Positions 33,290 through 42,565 of a stretch of 64,000 bases of DNA are shown piece after piece. Each line of letters opens with the position of its first letter. Position 1 is the stretch's first letter. The notes under the pieces were generated by a model. That model was given only the letters and a program-made list of their open reading frames with translations. It was not told the DNA's origin and ran no database searches. Both the position numbers and the translations under genes were made by a program. The stretch comes from Ectopseudomonas chengduensis (GTDB lineage: Bacteria > Pseudomonadota > Gammaproteobacteria > Pseudomonadales > Pseudomonadaceae): contig NZ_JACFYZ010000005.1 of NCBI RefSeq assembly GCF_015712065.1, forward strand, positions 271,161-335,160, given 5' to 3'.

Positions 33290-33544
33290 TCAGCTCTTTT
33301 CGAGCGCCCAGAGGTCGCTCTCGATGCTTTCGAACCTGTCTTTCAGGTGCGCCTGCACATCGAGAATCGCCTTGTTGTAATAGTGCGGCGCCAGCTCGCG
33401 GGTGATCTGGTCGAGGACTTCCTGCACTTCGAAGGTGCCCAGCTGCAGCTCGAAACGCTCATCGAGAAAGTGCTTCAGCATCAGCAGCGCGGCCTGCTCC
33501 TGGGCAGGCTCAAGCGCGAGACTGGGGACCTTGCTGCGGGCCAT
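33290..33544 (-). CDS. DUF2164 small protein
   Basis: An 84-residue protein, mostly helical, beginning [47 protein letters not shown] and ending [34 protein letters not shown]2164 is a conserved small family of unknown function. Its ATG overlaps the hisH stop (TAATG), so it is translationally coupled to hisH and lies between hisH and hisA. Its place inside the his cluster is a conserved Pseudomonas feature, but no histidine role is shown. Confidence 0.9.
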   Translation of the reverse strand: MARSKVPSLALEPAQEQAALLMLKHFLDERFELQLGTFEVQEVLDQITRELAPHYYNKAILDVQAHLKDRFESIESDLWALEKS

Positions 33545-34182
33545 TACCAGCGCCCATCCCAGGCGGCGAAGTTCTGCAGCAGCTGCAGGCCATGGGTATG
33601 GCTCTTCTCCGGGTGGAACTGCACGGCGAAGCGCGAGCCCTCGGCCAGTGCGGCGGCGAAGTCCTTGCCGTAGTGGCCGCGACCGACCACCTGTTGCGGC
33701 TTGCCGGCCTCGATGTAGTAGCTGTGCACGAAGTAGAAGCGCGCATTGTCCGGGATGTCGTGCCACAGCGGGTGTTTGACCGCCTGCGCCACTTCGTTCC
33801 AGCCCATGTGCGGCACCTTCAGACGCTCGCCATCCTCGGTCAGGTCCTTGCCGAAGAAGCGTACCTGGCCGGGGAACAGACCGATGCAATCGACGCCGTC
33901 GTTCTCCTCGCTGTGCTCGAGCAGCGCCTGCATGCCGACGCAGATACCGAGGAACGGACGGTCGGCGCTGACCTCGCGCACCAACTCGTCGAAGCCCAGG
34001 CGCCTGATCTCGGCCATGCAGTCGCGGATCGCACCGACACCGGGGAACACCACGCGGTCGGCCTCGCGAATCACCTTGGCGTCCGAGGTCACCAGCACGC
34101 GGCCGGCACCTACATGCTCCAGCGCCTTGGCCACCGAGTGCAGGTTGCCCATGCCATAGTCGATTACGGCTACCGTCTGCAT
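33544..34182 (-). CDS. hisH: Imidazole glycerol phosphate synthase subunit HisH
   Basis: HisH is the glutamine amidotransferase half of IGP synthase. The 212-residue class I GATase has [18 protein letters not shown] at the start, the nucleophile Cys in [18 protein letters not shown] near residue 82, and catalytic His/Glu in [21 protein letters not shown] near residue 195. It overlaps neither hisB (stop 34183) nor loses any motif. It is followed by DUF2164 with overlapping codons. Confidence 0.97.
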   Translation of the reverse strand: MQTVAVIDYGMGNLHSVAKALEHVGAGRVLVTSDAKVIREADRVVFPGVGAIRDCMAEIRRLGFDELVREVSADRPFLGICVGMQALLEHSEENDGVDCIGLFPGQVRFFGKDLTEDGERLKVPHMGWNEVAQAVKHPLWHDIPDNARFYFVHSYYIEAGKPQQVVGRGHYGKDFAAALAEGSRFAVQFHPEKSHTHGLQLLQNFAAWDGRW

Positions 34183-34776
34183 TTACAGGCAGCCCTTGGT
34201 CGACGGCATCTGCCCGGCCATGCGCGGGTCCAGTTCCACGGCCATGCGCAGCGCGCGGCCGAAGGCCTTGAACACAGTCTCGATCTGGTGGTGGGTGTTG
34301 TGCCCACGCAGATTGTCGATGTGTAGCGACACCAGCGCGTGGTTGACGAAGCCCTGGAAGAACTCCTGGAACAGATCGACATCGAAGTTGCCGACCACCG
34401 CACGGGTGAACGGCACGTGCATCTGCAGGCCCGGGCGACCGGAGAAGTCGATCACCACGCGCGACAGCGCTTCGTCCAGCGGCACATAGGAATGGCCGTA
34501 ACGAGTCATGCCCTTCTTGTCGCCAATGGCCTTGGTGAAGGCCTGGCCGAGGGTAATGCCGACGTCCTCGACGGTGTGGTGGTCGTCGATATGCAGATCG
34601 CCCTTGCACTCGATATCGAGGTCGATCAGACCATGACGGGCGATCTGGTCGAGCATGTGCTCGAGAAAGGGCACACCGATATCGAAGCGCGCCTTACCGG
34701 TGCCATCCAGGTTGATCGAGACCTTGACCTGGGTCTCCAGGGTGTTGCGCTCGACGAATGCCGTACGTTCGGCCAT
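34183..34776 (-). CDS. hisB: Imidazoleglycerol-phosphate dehydratase HisB
   Basis: HisB dehydrates imidazole glycerol phosphate. The 197-residue monofunctional form (no phosphatase domain) has [16 protein letters not shown] near residue 38 and [16 protein letters not shown] near residue 68 (metal-binding His/Glu), [20 protein letters not shown] near residue 105, and [23 protein letters not shown] near residue 160. GGAG lies 6-7 bp before the ATG at 34776. It is first in the hisB-hisH-DUF2164-hisA-(hisF) cluster, and hisH starts 1 bp after its stop. Confidence 0.97.
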   Translation of the reverse strand: MAERTAFVERNTLETQVKVSINLDGTGKARFDIGVPFLEHMLDQIARHGLIDLDIECKGDLHIDDHHTVEDVGITLGQAFTKAIGDKKGMTRYGHSYVPLDEALSRVVIDFSGRPGLQMHVPFTRAVVGNFDVDLFQEFFQGFVNHALVSLHIDNLRGHNTHHQIETVFKAFGRALRMAVELDPRMAGQMPSTKGCL

Positions 34777-34813
34777 CACCAGCTCCACGAATTACTAACG
34801 GAAAAAGGCCAGC

Positions 34814-34819
34814 ATTATA
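34814..34819 (-). promoter_or_regulatory. -10 element upstream of hisB
   Basis: A perfect TATAAT on the minus strand, 38 bp before the hisB ATG. The -35 region is weak. Confidence 0.5.
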
Positions 34820-34870
34820 GGCGTGCCGGGGCGGCAACGGCTACCGGCGATGGTCGGACGGGCAGAAACG

Positions 34871-34908
34871 AAAAAGCCCGCGCAGGCGCGAGGCCTGAGC
34901 GGGCTTTT
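34871..34908 (-). terminator. Rho-independent terminator after the OFA transporter
   Basis: Minus strand: AAAAGCCCGC ... GCGGGCTTTTT with a second small hairpin in the loop. It separates the transporter gene from hisB. Confidence 0.88.
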
Positions 34909-34922
34909 CCACAAGCACGGCG

Positions 34923-36581
34923 TTACTGGAACAGCACGACGGTCTTCTGCAGGGTGATCCACACACCCCAGGCCAGCGGAATACCCACCACCAGCCAGGC
35001 GGCAACTGCCACCGGCTTGCTCGACGGATCAGCCGACCACTCCAGCTCGCTCGCTGCCGGCGCCGACTTCTCGCCATGGGCGCGCTCGGCGGCCAGCTCG
35101 GCCTCGGTCATGAAGTACTTAGGCGCCACCGGACGCACCAGGGCGTTGCAGATGAAGCCCAGCACCAGCAGACCGGCAAGGATGTACAGGGTGATGTCGT
35201 AGGCCGCAGCCTTCTCCACACCGATGCTCAGCTGGTACTCGCGCAGGTAGTTGACCAGCACCGGGCCGAGCACACCAGCCACCGCCCAGGCAGTCAGCAG
35301 GCGACCATGGATCGCGCCGACCATCTGCGTACCGAACAGGTCGGCCAGGTAGGCCGGCACAGTGGCGAAGCCGCCGCCGTACATCGACAGGATGATGCAG
35401 AACGCCAGCACGAACAGCGCCAGGCTACCCAGTTGACCGAGCATCGGCACCGAAGCGTAGAGCGCGAAGCCCAGACCGAAGAACACGAAGTAGGTGCCCT
35501 TGCGCCCGATGAAGTCCGAGCAGGAAGCCCAGAAGAAGCGGCCGCCGATGTTGAACAGGCTGAGCAGACCGGTGAAGCCCGCAGCGATGGCGGCGATCTC
35601 GACCAGCTGCGCAGAGCTGAGCTCGTTGAAAGCCAGGTCGACACCGATCAGCTTGCCGGCGAAGACTTCCTGCAGCAGCGGCGAAGCCATGCCGATGATG
35701 CCGATACCCGCCGACACGTTCAGGCACAGCACGGCCCAGACCAGCCAGAACTGCGGGGTCTTCCACGCGGTGTTCACGTGTACGTGACCCTTGGTGATCA
35801 TCGCGTTGTTGGCCTTGGCTGCCGGCGCGGTCCAGCCTGCCGGTTTCCAGCCGGTCGGCGGTACGCGGTAGGACAGCGCACCACCCATCATGAAGATGAA
35901 GTAGATCACCGCCATGACCACGAAGCTCTGCCATACGCCCACGCCTTCAGCCGACGCGAAGTGATTCATCAGAATCGCCGCCAGCGGCGCACCGACCATC
36001 GCACCACCGCCGAAGCCCATGATCGCCATGCCGGTGGCCATGCCGCGCTTGTCCGGGAACCACTTGATCAGGGTCGAAACCGGCGAGATGTAACCCAGGC
36101 CGAGACCGATACCACCGATTACCCCCGAGCCCAGCCATAGCAGCCAGATCTGGTGGGTATAGATACCCAGCGCGGAAATCAGCAGACCGCCGCACCAGCA
36201 CAGCGCGGAGACCACGCCCGCCTTGCGCGGGCCAGCATGTTCCAGCCAGCCACCCCAAATGGCAGCCGAGCAGCCGAGGAAAACGAAGAACAGGGTGTAG
36301 ATCCAGCCGAGCATGGAGATCTGCCAGTCGCAGTTGCTGGCGAAAATCTGCTCGAAGAAGCCCATTTCCGGGGCACAGGCCGTGGCAGCGGTGATACCGA
36401 CCGCCTTCGACAGCGGCAACCAGAATACCGAGAAGCCGTAGGCCATGCCGATACACAGGTGAATGGCGAGAGCGGCTGGCGGAACCAACCAACGGTTGAA
36501 ACCGGGGCGCGCGATGATGCGCTCCTTGGACAGAAATGCAGGCTTCGCCACATCTCCGTCCAATACAAAGGCGTCAGTCAT
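34923..36581 (-). CDS. OFA-family MFS transporter (oxalate/formate antiporter type)
   Basis: A 552-residue inner-membrane protein with 12 predicted helices. N-terminal FNRWLVPPAALAIHLCIGMAYGFSVFWLPL is typical of the oxalate:formate antiporter family. GIGLGLGYISPVSTLIKWFPDKRGMATGMAIMGFGGGAMVG near residues 155-200 includes the MFS loop motif. Larger loops lie near residues 60-80 and 250-280. Members move oxalate, formate, pyruvate, or other small monocarboxylates; the substrate here is unknown. It is a single-gene transcription unit with a terminator, set between hisB and asmA, not in my recollection of the PAO1 order. Confidence 0.87.
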   Translation of the reverse strand: MTDAFVLDGDVAKPAFLSKERIIARPGFNRWLVPPAALAIHLCIGMAYGFSVFWLPLSKAVGITAATACAPEMGFFEQIFASNCDWQISMLGWIYTLFFVFLGCSAAIWGGWLEHAGPRKAGVVSALCWCGGLLISALGIYTHQIWLLWLGSGVIGGIGLGLGYISPVSTLIKWFPDKRGMATGMAIMGFGGGAMVGAPLAAILMNHFASAEGVGVWQSFVVMAVIYFIFMMGGALSYRVPPTGWKPAGWTAPAAKANNAMITKGHVHVNTAWKTPQFWLVWAVLCLNVSAGIGIIGMASPLLQEVFAGKLIGVDLAFNELSSAQLVEIAAIAAGFTGLLSLFNIGGRFFWASCSDFIGRKGTYFVFFGLGFALYASVPMLGQLGSLALFVLAFCIILSMYGGGFATVPAYLADLFGTQMVGAIHGRLLTAWAVAGVLGPVLVNYLREYQLSIGVEKAAAYDITLYILAGLLVLGFICNALVRPVAPKYFMTEAELAAERAHGEKSAPAASELEWSADPSSKPVAVAAWLVVGIPLAWGVWITLQKTVVLFQ

Positions 36582-36958
36582 AGAGTAGGTCTCTTCTTAT
36601 GGTTACGAGCAAGCAAGGGCAATCGCATAGACTCGCCGAGGTAAAAGCTTGCGGAGAGTAGCACCGGGGCGCGACAAATCGCCGCGCAAGAAGTCAATTT
36701 TTATCAATTTATGCAGATTTTTTGCTTTTTACGCAAAAACTCAAAAGACCTCATCTATTGCGTGATAGATGGCGTCGATACAACTGCCAATCCGCGGCAC
36801 GGCGCAGCTGCGGGGAACCGCTCGAACCTATTCCGATCCAAGCTCGAGCCGATCCATGTTCAGCGCCTCAAGCAGGCGCCTGGACATGGCGGCATGACGC
36901 TATAATCGGCAGTCTTCTGCACACCGCCATTCCAGCTCTCGAAACCAAGGACCCGTTC
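36582..36958. other. 377-bp divergent intergenic region between the OFA transporter and asmA
   Basis: No gene is supported here. It is more AT-rich than its surroundings at 36690-36760. Two inverted repeats are present: TTTTTGC/GCAAAAA (36719-36739, 7-bp spacer) and CATCTAT/ATAGATG (36752-36771, 6-bp spacer). Either could bind a regulator of the transporter gene. Confidence 0.55.
36901..36906 (+). promoter_or_regulatory. -10 element of the asmA promoter
   Basis: Perfect TATAAT 53 bp before the asmA ATG; the -35 region is poor. Confidence 0.45.
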
Positions 36959-39184
36959 ATGAAAGCGTTAGGCAAGATTCTGGGCCTTTTCTTTCTCGGC
37001 TTGCTGCTGATCGTAGTGGCGCTGCTGTTCGCCTTGACTCATCTGTTCGACCCCAACGACTACAAGGACGAGATCCGCCAGATCGCCCGCGACAAGGCCA
37101 ACCTCGAGCTGCAGCTCAGGGGCGACATCGGCTGGAGCCTGTTCCCCTGGCTGGGCCTGGAGCTGACCGACGCCACCCTGGCCAGCGCCGACACCCCGGA
37201 CAAACCGTTCGCCGACCTGCGCATGATCGGCCTTTCCGTCCGCGTGATGCCGTTGCTGCGCAAGGAAGTGCAGATGAGCGACATCCGCGTCGATGGCCTC
37301 AACCTCAACCTGCAGCGTGACGACAAAGGCCATGGCAACTGGGAAGGCGTTGGCCGCCCGGCCCAGGCCAGTGCGCCACAGCAAACGCCCAGCGAGCCGG
37401 CGCCGAGCGAAGAAACGCCGCCAAGCCAGCCGAGTGACAAACCAGCCGGCCAGCCGGTCAAGCTGGATATCGACAGCCTGACCCTGAGCAACTCGCGCAT
37501 CGACTACAGCGACGCGCAGAAAGGCCAGCAATTCACCGTCGAGAATATCGAGCTGAAAACCGGCGCCATCCGCGAAGGCGCCAGTATCCCGGTCAAGCTC
37601 AGTGCCTTCTTCGGCACCAACCAGCCAGTGCTGCGCGCACGCAGCGAGGTTGAAGGCCAGCTGCGTTTCGACCGCGCGCTCAAACGCTACCAGTTCGAAG
37701 ACCTCAAACTGGCTGGCGAAGCCTCGGGCGAGCCGCTCAAGGGCAAGACCCTGAATTTCTCCGCCCAGGGCCAACTGCTGGTCGACCTGGCCGCCAACGT
37801 TGCCGAGTGGAATGGCCTCAAGCTCTCCGCCAACCAGCTGCGCGCCCTAGGCGAAATCAAGGCGCGCGAGCTGGACAAGGACGCCAAGATTTCCGGCGGC
37901 CTGTCCATCGCCTCGCTCAACCTGCGTGAGTTCCTCGAAGGTGTCGGCGTCGAACTGCCAGCCATGCAGGCCAGCGATAGCCTCAACCAGTTCGAACTTG
38001 TCAGCCGCCTCAATGGGTCGAGCAAGGGCATGATGCTCGAAGAACTCAACCTCAAGCTCGACGGCAGCACCTTCAGCGGCAACCTCGGCGTCACCGACTT
38101 CGCCAAACAGGCCCTGCGCGCTGACCTCAAGGGTGACAAGCTCGATCTGAACCGCTACCTGCCGCCCAAAACCCAAGACAGCGCCGCAGCCGCACGCAAG
38201 GCGGAGATCAAGGACAGCATCGCCGGCGCCGGCAAGGACGGCTCCACCCCACTGCCCAACAAACCCACCCAGCAGGCCTGGAGCGACGAGAAAGTGCTGC
38301 CAGTGGACCAGCTGCGCAAGCTCGACCTGCAACTGGCGCTCAGCCTCGCCCAGCTCACCTACGATAAGCATCAGCTCAGCGACGTCAATCTCAAGGCCAA
38401 TGGCCGTGGCGGCCTGATCACCGTGGAAGAGGCGCGCGGCAAACTGCAGGGCGGAAGCTTCGTCAGCAGCGGTCGCATCGACGTGCGCCAGGCCGAGCCG
38501 ATGCTGAGCCTGGAACAACGCATCAGCCGCATGCCGCTGGAACCGCTGCTGAAGAAGGACGATCAGCCGTCGCCGATCAAGGGCCTGCTCGACCTGGATG
38601 CCAAATTCAACACCCGCGGCAACAGCCAGAAGGCCTGGATCGAAGCGCTCAACGGCAATGCCAGCTTCGTCCTCAACGACGGCGTGCTGGTCGACGCAAA
38701 CCTCGAACAGCAGCTGTGCCGCGGCATCGCCACCCTCAACCGCAAGACGCTGAGCAACCCGCCAACCGGCAAGGACACCCCCTTCCGCGAACTCAAGGGC
38801 AGCCTCAGCGTACGCGACGGCGTCGCCCACAACCCAGACCTCAAGGCTCAGGTGCCGGGCCTGGCAGTCAGCGGCAACGGCGACCTCGACCTGCGCGTGC
38901 TCGGCCTCGACTACAAGGTGGGCATCGCCCTGGAAGGTGACCAGCGCGAAATGCCGGACCCGGCCTGCCAGGTCAACGAGCGCTACGTCGGCATCGAATG
39001 GCCGCTGCGCTGCCGTGGCCCGCTGGAACTCGGCGCCAAGGCCTGCCGCCTGGATCAGGACGGCCTCGGCAAGATCGCCGCACGCCTGGCCGGCAACAAG
39101 CTGACCGAGAAGCTGGAAGAGAAGCTCGGCGACAAGGTCAGCCCGGATCTGAAAGACGCACTCAAGGGCCTGTTCAACCGATGA
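36959..39184 (+). CDS. AsmA-family envelope protein
   Basis: A 741-residue AsmA-like protein, anchored by one N-terminal inner-membrane helix (residues 5-27, [22 protein letters not shown]) with the rest in the periplasm. The AsmA N-terminal domain covers about residues 1-210 ([40 protein letters not shown]) and a C-terminal AsmA_2 region about residues 500-690 ([35 protein letters not shown]). A Pro/Ser-rich low-complexity linker lies near residues 135-165. The family is linked to lipid transport between membranes. The stop overlaps the mutY start (ATGA), as in PA5146/PA5147. Confidence 0.9.
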   Translation: MKALGKILGLFFLGLLLIVVALLFALTHLFDPNDYKDEIRQIARDKANLELQLRGDIGWSLFPWLGLELTDATLASADTPDKPFADLRMIGLSVRVMPLLRKEVQMSDIRVDGLNLNLQRDDKGHGNWEGVGRPAQASAPQQTPSEPAPSEETPPSQPSDKPAGQPVKLDIDSLTLSNSRIDYSDAQKGQQFTVENIELKTGAIREGASIPVKLSAFFGTNQPVLRARSEVEGQLRFDRALKRYQFEDLKLAGEASGEPLKGKTLNFSAQGQLLVDLAANVAEWNGLKLSANQLRALGEIKARELDKDAKISGGLSIASLNLREFLEGVGVELPAMQASDSLNQFELVSRLNGSSKGMMLEELNLKLDGSTFSGNLGVTDFAKQALRADLKGDKLDLNRYLPPKTQDSAAAARKAEIKDSIAGAGKDGSTPLPNKPTQQAWSDEKVLPVDQLRKLDLQLALSLAQLTYDKHQLSDVNLKANGRGGLITVEEARGKLQGGSFVSSGRIDVRQAEPMLSLEQRISRMPLEPLLKKDDQPSPIKGLLDLDAKFNTRGNSQKAWIEALNGNASFVLNDGVLVDANLEQQLCRGIATLNRKTLSNPPTGKDTPFRELKGSLSVRDGVAHNPDLKAQVPGLAVSGNGDLDLRVLGLDYKVGIALEGDQREMPDPACQVNERYVGIEWPLRCRGPLELGAKACRLDQDGLGKIAARLAGNKLTEKLEEKLGDKVSPDLKDALKGLFNR

Positions 39185-40248
39185 GCCCCGAGCAGTTCAA
39201 CGGCGCCGTGCTGGCCTGGTACGACCAGCACGGGCGCAAGGATCTGCCCTGGCAGCAGAACATCACCCCGTATCGCGTCTGGGTGTCGGAAATCATGCTG
39301 CAGCAAACCCAGGTCAGCACCGTGCTCGGCTACTTCGATCGCTTCATGGCCGCGCTGCCGACCGTGAAGGACCTGGCCGAAGCGCCGGAAGACGAAGTGC
39401 TGCACCTGTGGACCGGCCTGGGTTACTACACTCGCGCGCGCAACCTGCAGAAGACCGCGCAGATCGTCATGCGCGAGCACGGTGGTGAGTTCCCGCGCAG
39501 CGTAGAGGCGCTCAGCGAACTGCCCGGCATTGGTCGCTCCACCGCTGGCGCCATCGCCAGCCTGAGCATGGACGTGCGTGCGCCGATCCTCGACGGCAAC
39601 GTCAAGCGTGTGCTGGCGCGCTATGTGGCACAGGAGGGCTATCCCGGCGAGCCGAAAGTAGCCAAACAGCTGTGGGATGTCGCCGAGCGCTTCACCCCGC
39701 ACGAACGGGTCAACCACTACACCCAGGCGATGATGGACCTCGGCGCCACCCTCTGCACGCGCAGCAAACCCACCTGCCTGCTGTGCCCGGTGCGCAGCGG
39801 CTGCCAGGCGCACCTGCTTGGCCTGGAAATCCGCTACCCGGTCTCCAAGCCGCGCAAGGCACTGCCGCAGAAACGCACGCTGATGCCGCTGCTGGTCAAT
39901 CACGCCGGTGACATCCTGCTCTATCGCCGCCCCTCAACCGGGCTATGGGGCGGACTGTGGAGCCTGCCGGAGCTGGACGACCTCTCCCAGCTCGATGAAC
40001 TCGGCAGACAACAACAGCTCCAACTCGGCGAGCGCCGCGAGCTGGAAGGCCTGACCCACACCTTCAGCCATTTCCAGTTGGCCATCGAACCCTGGCTGAT
40101 CGAGGTAACCGAACAGCCGGGTCGCGTGGCCGAGGCCGACTGGCTCTGGTATAACCTCGCCACCCCGCCGCGCCTGGGCCTCGCCGCCCCGGTGAAGAAG
40201 CTGCTCAAGCGCGCGGCGCAAGTCATTACCGCTGGAGAACCGACATGA
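39181..40248 (+). CDS. mutY: Adenine DNA glycosylase MutY
   Basis: MutY removes adenine mispaired with 8-oxoguanine. The 355-residue enzyme has catalytic Glu in [13 protein letters not shown] near residue 37, the helix-hairpin-helix [19 protein letters not shown] near residue 117, catalytic Asp in [11 protein letters not shown] near residue 138, a [4Fe-4S] cluster motif C192-x6-C199-x2-C202-x5-C208, and a C-terminal Nudix-like 8-oxoG domain ([18 protein letters not shown] near residue 248). Start and stop overlap the neighbours asmA and yggX by 4 bp each, so the three genes form one translationally coupled operon. Confidence 0.96.
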   Translation: MSPEQFNGAVLAWYDQHGRKDLPWQQNITPYRVWVSEIMLQQTQVSTVLGYFDRFMAALPTVKDLAEAPEDEVLHLWTGLGYYTRARNLQKTAQIVMREHGGEFPRSVEALSELPGIGRSTAGAIASLSMDVRAPILDGNVKRVLARYVAQEGYPGEPKVAKQLWDVAERFTPHERVNHYTQAMMDLGATLCTRSKPTCLLCPVRSGCQAHLLGLEIRYPVSKPRKALPQKRTLMPLLVNHAGDILLYRRPSTGLWGGLWSLPELDDLSQLDELGRQQQLQLGERRELEGLTHTFSHFQLAIEPWLIEVTEQPGRVAEADWLWYNLATPPRLGLAAPVKKLLKRAAQVITAGEPT

Positions 40249-40517
40249 CCCGCACCGTGCTGTGCCGCAAATACAAACAGGAACTGCCCGGCCTGGATCG
40301 CGCGCCCTACCCCGGCCCCAAGGGTGAAGACATCTTCACCAACGTTTCCAAGCAAGCCTGGGACGAGTGGCAAAAGCACCAGACCATGCTGATCAACGAG
40401 CGTCGCCTGAACATGATGAACGCCGAGGATCGCAAGTTCCTGCAAGCCGAGATGGACAAGTTCCTCTCCGGCGAGGAATACGCCCAGGCCGAAGGCTACG
40501 TACCGCCGAGCGAATAA
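40245..40517 (+). CDS. yggX: Oxidative damage/iron-sulphur protein YggX
   Basis: A 90-residue cytoplasmic protein that protects Fe-S clusters from oxidation and aids iron trafficking. [24 protein letters not shown] has the conserved Cys7, followed by [30 protein letters not shown] and the acidic tail. Coupling to mutY, another Fe-S protein, is common in gammaproteobacteria. ATG overlaps the mutY stop by 4 bp. Confidence 0.96.
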   Translation: MTRTVLCRKYKQELPGLDRAPYPGPKGEDIFTNVSKQAWDEWQKHQTMLINERRLNMMNAEDRKFLQAEMDKFLSGEEYAQAEGYVPPSE

Positions 40518-40525
40518 GACTGCTT

Positions 40526-40622
40526 GCGGGAGGGGCTTTAGCCGCGACGCTGGCTGGTAACCCTGCATACCAGCCACCAAGACGCTCGATAGCGGTGCGT
40601 ACGGCGCACCCTACCCCTCCCG
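40526..40622. repeat. Composite repeat remnant between yggX and tRNA-Phe
   Basis: GCGGGAGGGGCTTTAGCCGCG at the start and GGTGCGTACGGCGCACC plus CTACCCCTCCCG at the end look like halves of two REP-like families. It follows yggX by 9 bp. Confidence 0.5.
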
Positions 40623-40665
40623 AGCCTAAGCGCCCGAAATAATTAAATATTTTTCAAACCTGCGC

Positions 40666-40694
40666 TTGACACTGATCCTTCAAATCCGTCTAAT
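40666..40694 (+). promoter_or_regulatory. tRNA-Phe promoter
   Basis: TTGACA (40666-40671) and TCTAAT (40689-40694) are 17 bp apart, followed by a GC-rich discriminator (AGCGCCCCG), the pattern expected for a stringently controlled tRNA promoter. Confidence 0.85.
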
Positions 40695-40706
40695 AGCGCC
40701 CCGTTG

Positions 40707-40782
40707 GCCCAGGTAGCTCAGTTGGTAGAGCAGGGGATTGAAAATCCCCGTGTCGGCGGTTCGATTCCGTCCCTGGGCACCA
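40707..40782 (+). tRNA. tRNA-Phe (GAA)
   Basis: A 76-nt cloverleaf with encoded CCA. Acceptor stem GCCCAGG pairs with CCTGGGC. The D-arm is AGCTCAGTTGGTAGAGC, the anticodon stem GGGGA/TCCCC holds GAA at 40740-40742, and the T-arm has GGTTCGATTCC. It marks the left edge of the restriction-modification island and keeps its own terminator. Confidence 0.98.
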
Positions 40783-40787
40783 CATTC

Positions 40788-40820
40788 GAAAAAGGCTCAC
40801 AGCAATGTGAGCCTTTTTTC
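40788..40820 (+). terminator. Rho-independent terminator of tRNA-Phe
   Basis: AAAAAGGCTCAC / GTGAGCCTTTTTT stem-loop, 6 bp after the tRNA CCA. Confidence 0.93.
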
Positions 40821-41050
40821 TATCTGAAGAAAATGGCAGCCCTTCTGCCATGCGCCATGTACAGCATCGTCAACCTCAGGGACGCCCGCTGCCATGTACG
40901 ATCACACGCCCGCCTCCTCTCGCGACCTGGCCCGCAACCTGCACACCTTCGCACGGCCCTGCCAGGCGCCACGCACTATCGAAACCCAACGCCGTCAGCG
41001 CGCAAATGCGCACGCCTGCCAAACCCTTTGATGCCGTCAAGAAGAAGCCC

Positions 41051-42565
41051 ATGAGCCATAGCCCGATCAGCCAGGACGAAATCAACGCCATCATCTGGAA
41101 GTCCTGCGACACCTTCCGCGGCAGCGTGGATGCCAGCGACTACAAAAACTACGTGCTGACCATGCTGTTTCTCAAGTACCTCAGCGACGTCTGGCAGGAT
41201 CACTACGAGGCCTACCAGACCAAGTACGGCAACGAGCCGGCGCTAATCGCCGCGATGATGAAGACCGAGCGCTTCGTGCTGCCCGAGTCGGCCAACTTCT
41301 ACAGCTTGCACAAGAGCCGCCACCTACCCGGTAACGGCGAGCGTATCGACAAGGCGCTGCACGCCATCGAAGACGCCAACAGCAGCAAGCTGCGCGATGT
41401 ATTTCAGGACATCAGCTTCAACGCCAACAAGCTCGGCGAGGAAAAGAGCAAAAATGACCTGCTGCGCCACCTGCTGGAAGACTTCGCCCAGCCGGGGATG
41501 AACCTACGCCCCTCGCGCATCGGTGATCTGGACATCATCGGCAACGCCTACGAATTTCTGATTTCACGCTTTGCCGCCGGCGCCGGCAAGACCGCCGGTG
41601 AGTTCTATACCCCGCCACAAGTCAGCGACCTGCTGGCCGAACTGCTCGACCCGCAGCCGGGCGAACAGATTTGCGACCCGGCCTGTGGCTCGGCATCGCT
41701 GCTGATGAAGTGCGGGCGCAAGGTGCTGAGCAAGACCGGCTCGCGCGACTACGCCCTGTTCGGCCAGGAATCCATCGGTGCCACCTGGGCGCTGGCGAAG
41801 ATGAACCTGTTCCTGCATGGCGAGGACAACCACCGGGTCGAATGGGGCGACAGCATCCGCAACCCCAAGCTGCTGGATGCCTACGGCGGCCTGATGCATT
41901 TCGACGTGGTCACCGCCAACCCGCCCTTCTCCCTGGAGAAGTGGGGCATCGAACAAGCCGAACGCGACAAGTTCGGCCGCTTCCAGCGCGGCCTGCCGCC
42001 GAAGACCAAGGGCGACTACGCCTTTATCCTGCATATGATCGAAACGCTGAAACCCGACACTGGCCGCATGGGTGTGGTGGTGCCACATGGCGTGCTATTC
42101 CGTGGCGGCAGCGAAGGCAAGATCCGCCAGGCACTGATCGAAGAAAACCTGCTGGACGCCGTGATCGGCCTGCCGGAAAAACTCTTCTTCGGTACCGGCA
42201 TCCCGGCCGCCATCCTGCTGTTCCGCAAGGCCAAGACAGGTGACGACGTACTGTTTATCGACGCCTCGCGCGACTTCGTGGCCGGCAAGAACCAGAACCA
42301 GCTGGGGCCGCAGCAACTTGAGCGCATCGTCACCGCCTACCGCGCCCGCCAGCACCAACCTCGCTATGCGGAACGGGTCGAGCTGCAACGCATCCGCGAG
42401 AACGACTACAACCTGAATATCCCGCGTTATGTGGATACCTTCGAGGCCGAGGAAGAGATCGACCTGCTGGCGATCAAGGCTGAGCGTGAAGAGCTAGAGC
42501 GGGAACTGCTGGATTTGAAGCGGGAGATGGATGGGTATTTGAAGGAGCTGGGTTATGGCGCCTGA
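41051..42565 (+). CDS. hsdM: Type I restriction-modification, N6-adenine methyltransferase subunit HsdM
   Basis: HsdM uses S-adenosylmethionine to methylate adenines in the site read by HsdS. The 504-residue protein has the HsdM N-terminal helical domain (residues about 8-140: INAIIWKSCDTFRGSVDASDYKNYVLTMLFLKYLSDVWQ), motif I DPACGSASLLMKC near residue 214 preceded by GEFYTPPQVSDLLAELL, and motif IV Asn290-Pro-Pro-Phe. A charged coiled-coil tail (AEREELERELLDLKREMDGYL) ends the protein. ATG 41051 is used since the conserved SQDEINAIIWKSCD follows; upstream codons in the same frame belong to the gap after tRNA-Phe. It overlaps hsdS by 11 bp. Confidence 0.96.
   Translation: MSHSPISQDEINAIIWKSCDTFRGSVDASDYKNYVLTMLFLKYLSDVWQDHYEAYQTKYGNEPALIAAMMKTERFVLPESANFYSLHKSRHLPGNGERIDKALHAIEDANSSKLRDVFQDISFNANKLGEEKSKNDLLRHLLEDFAQPGMNLRPSRIGDLDIIGNAYEFLISRFAAGAGKTAGEFYTPPQVSDLLAELLDPQPGEQICDPACGSASLLMKCGRKVLSKTGSRDYALFGQESIGATWALAKMNLFLHGEDNHRVEWGDSIRNPKLLDAYGGLMHFDVVTANPPFSLEKWGIEQAERDKFGRFQRGLPPKTKGDYAFILHMIETLKPDTGRMGVVVPHGVLFRGGSEGKIRQALIEENLLDAVIGLPEKLFFGTGIPAAILLFRKAKTGDDVLFIDASRDFVAGKNQNQLGPQQLERIVTAYRARQHQPRYAERVELQRIRENDYNLNIPRYVDTFEAEEEIDLLAIKAEREELERELLDLKREMDGYLKELGYGA

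Noticed and set aside
36711..36905. A 64-codon open frame in the OFA-asmA gap
   Set aside because: No ribosome site, no recognisable similarity, and it covers inverted repeats and the asmA promoter.
40850..41050. Longer N-terminus for HsdM
   Set aside because: The extra 67 codons are Pro/Arg-rich and unlike HsdM; the conserved domain begins right after ATG 41051.
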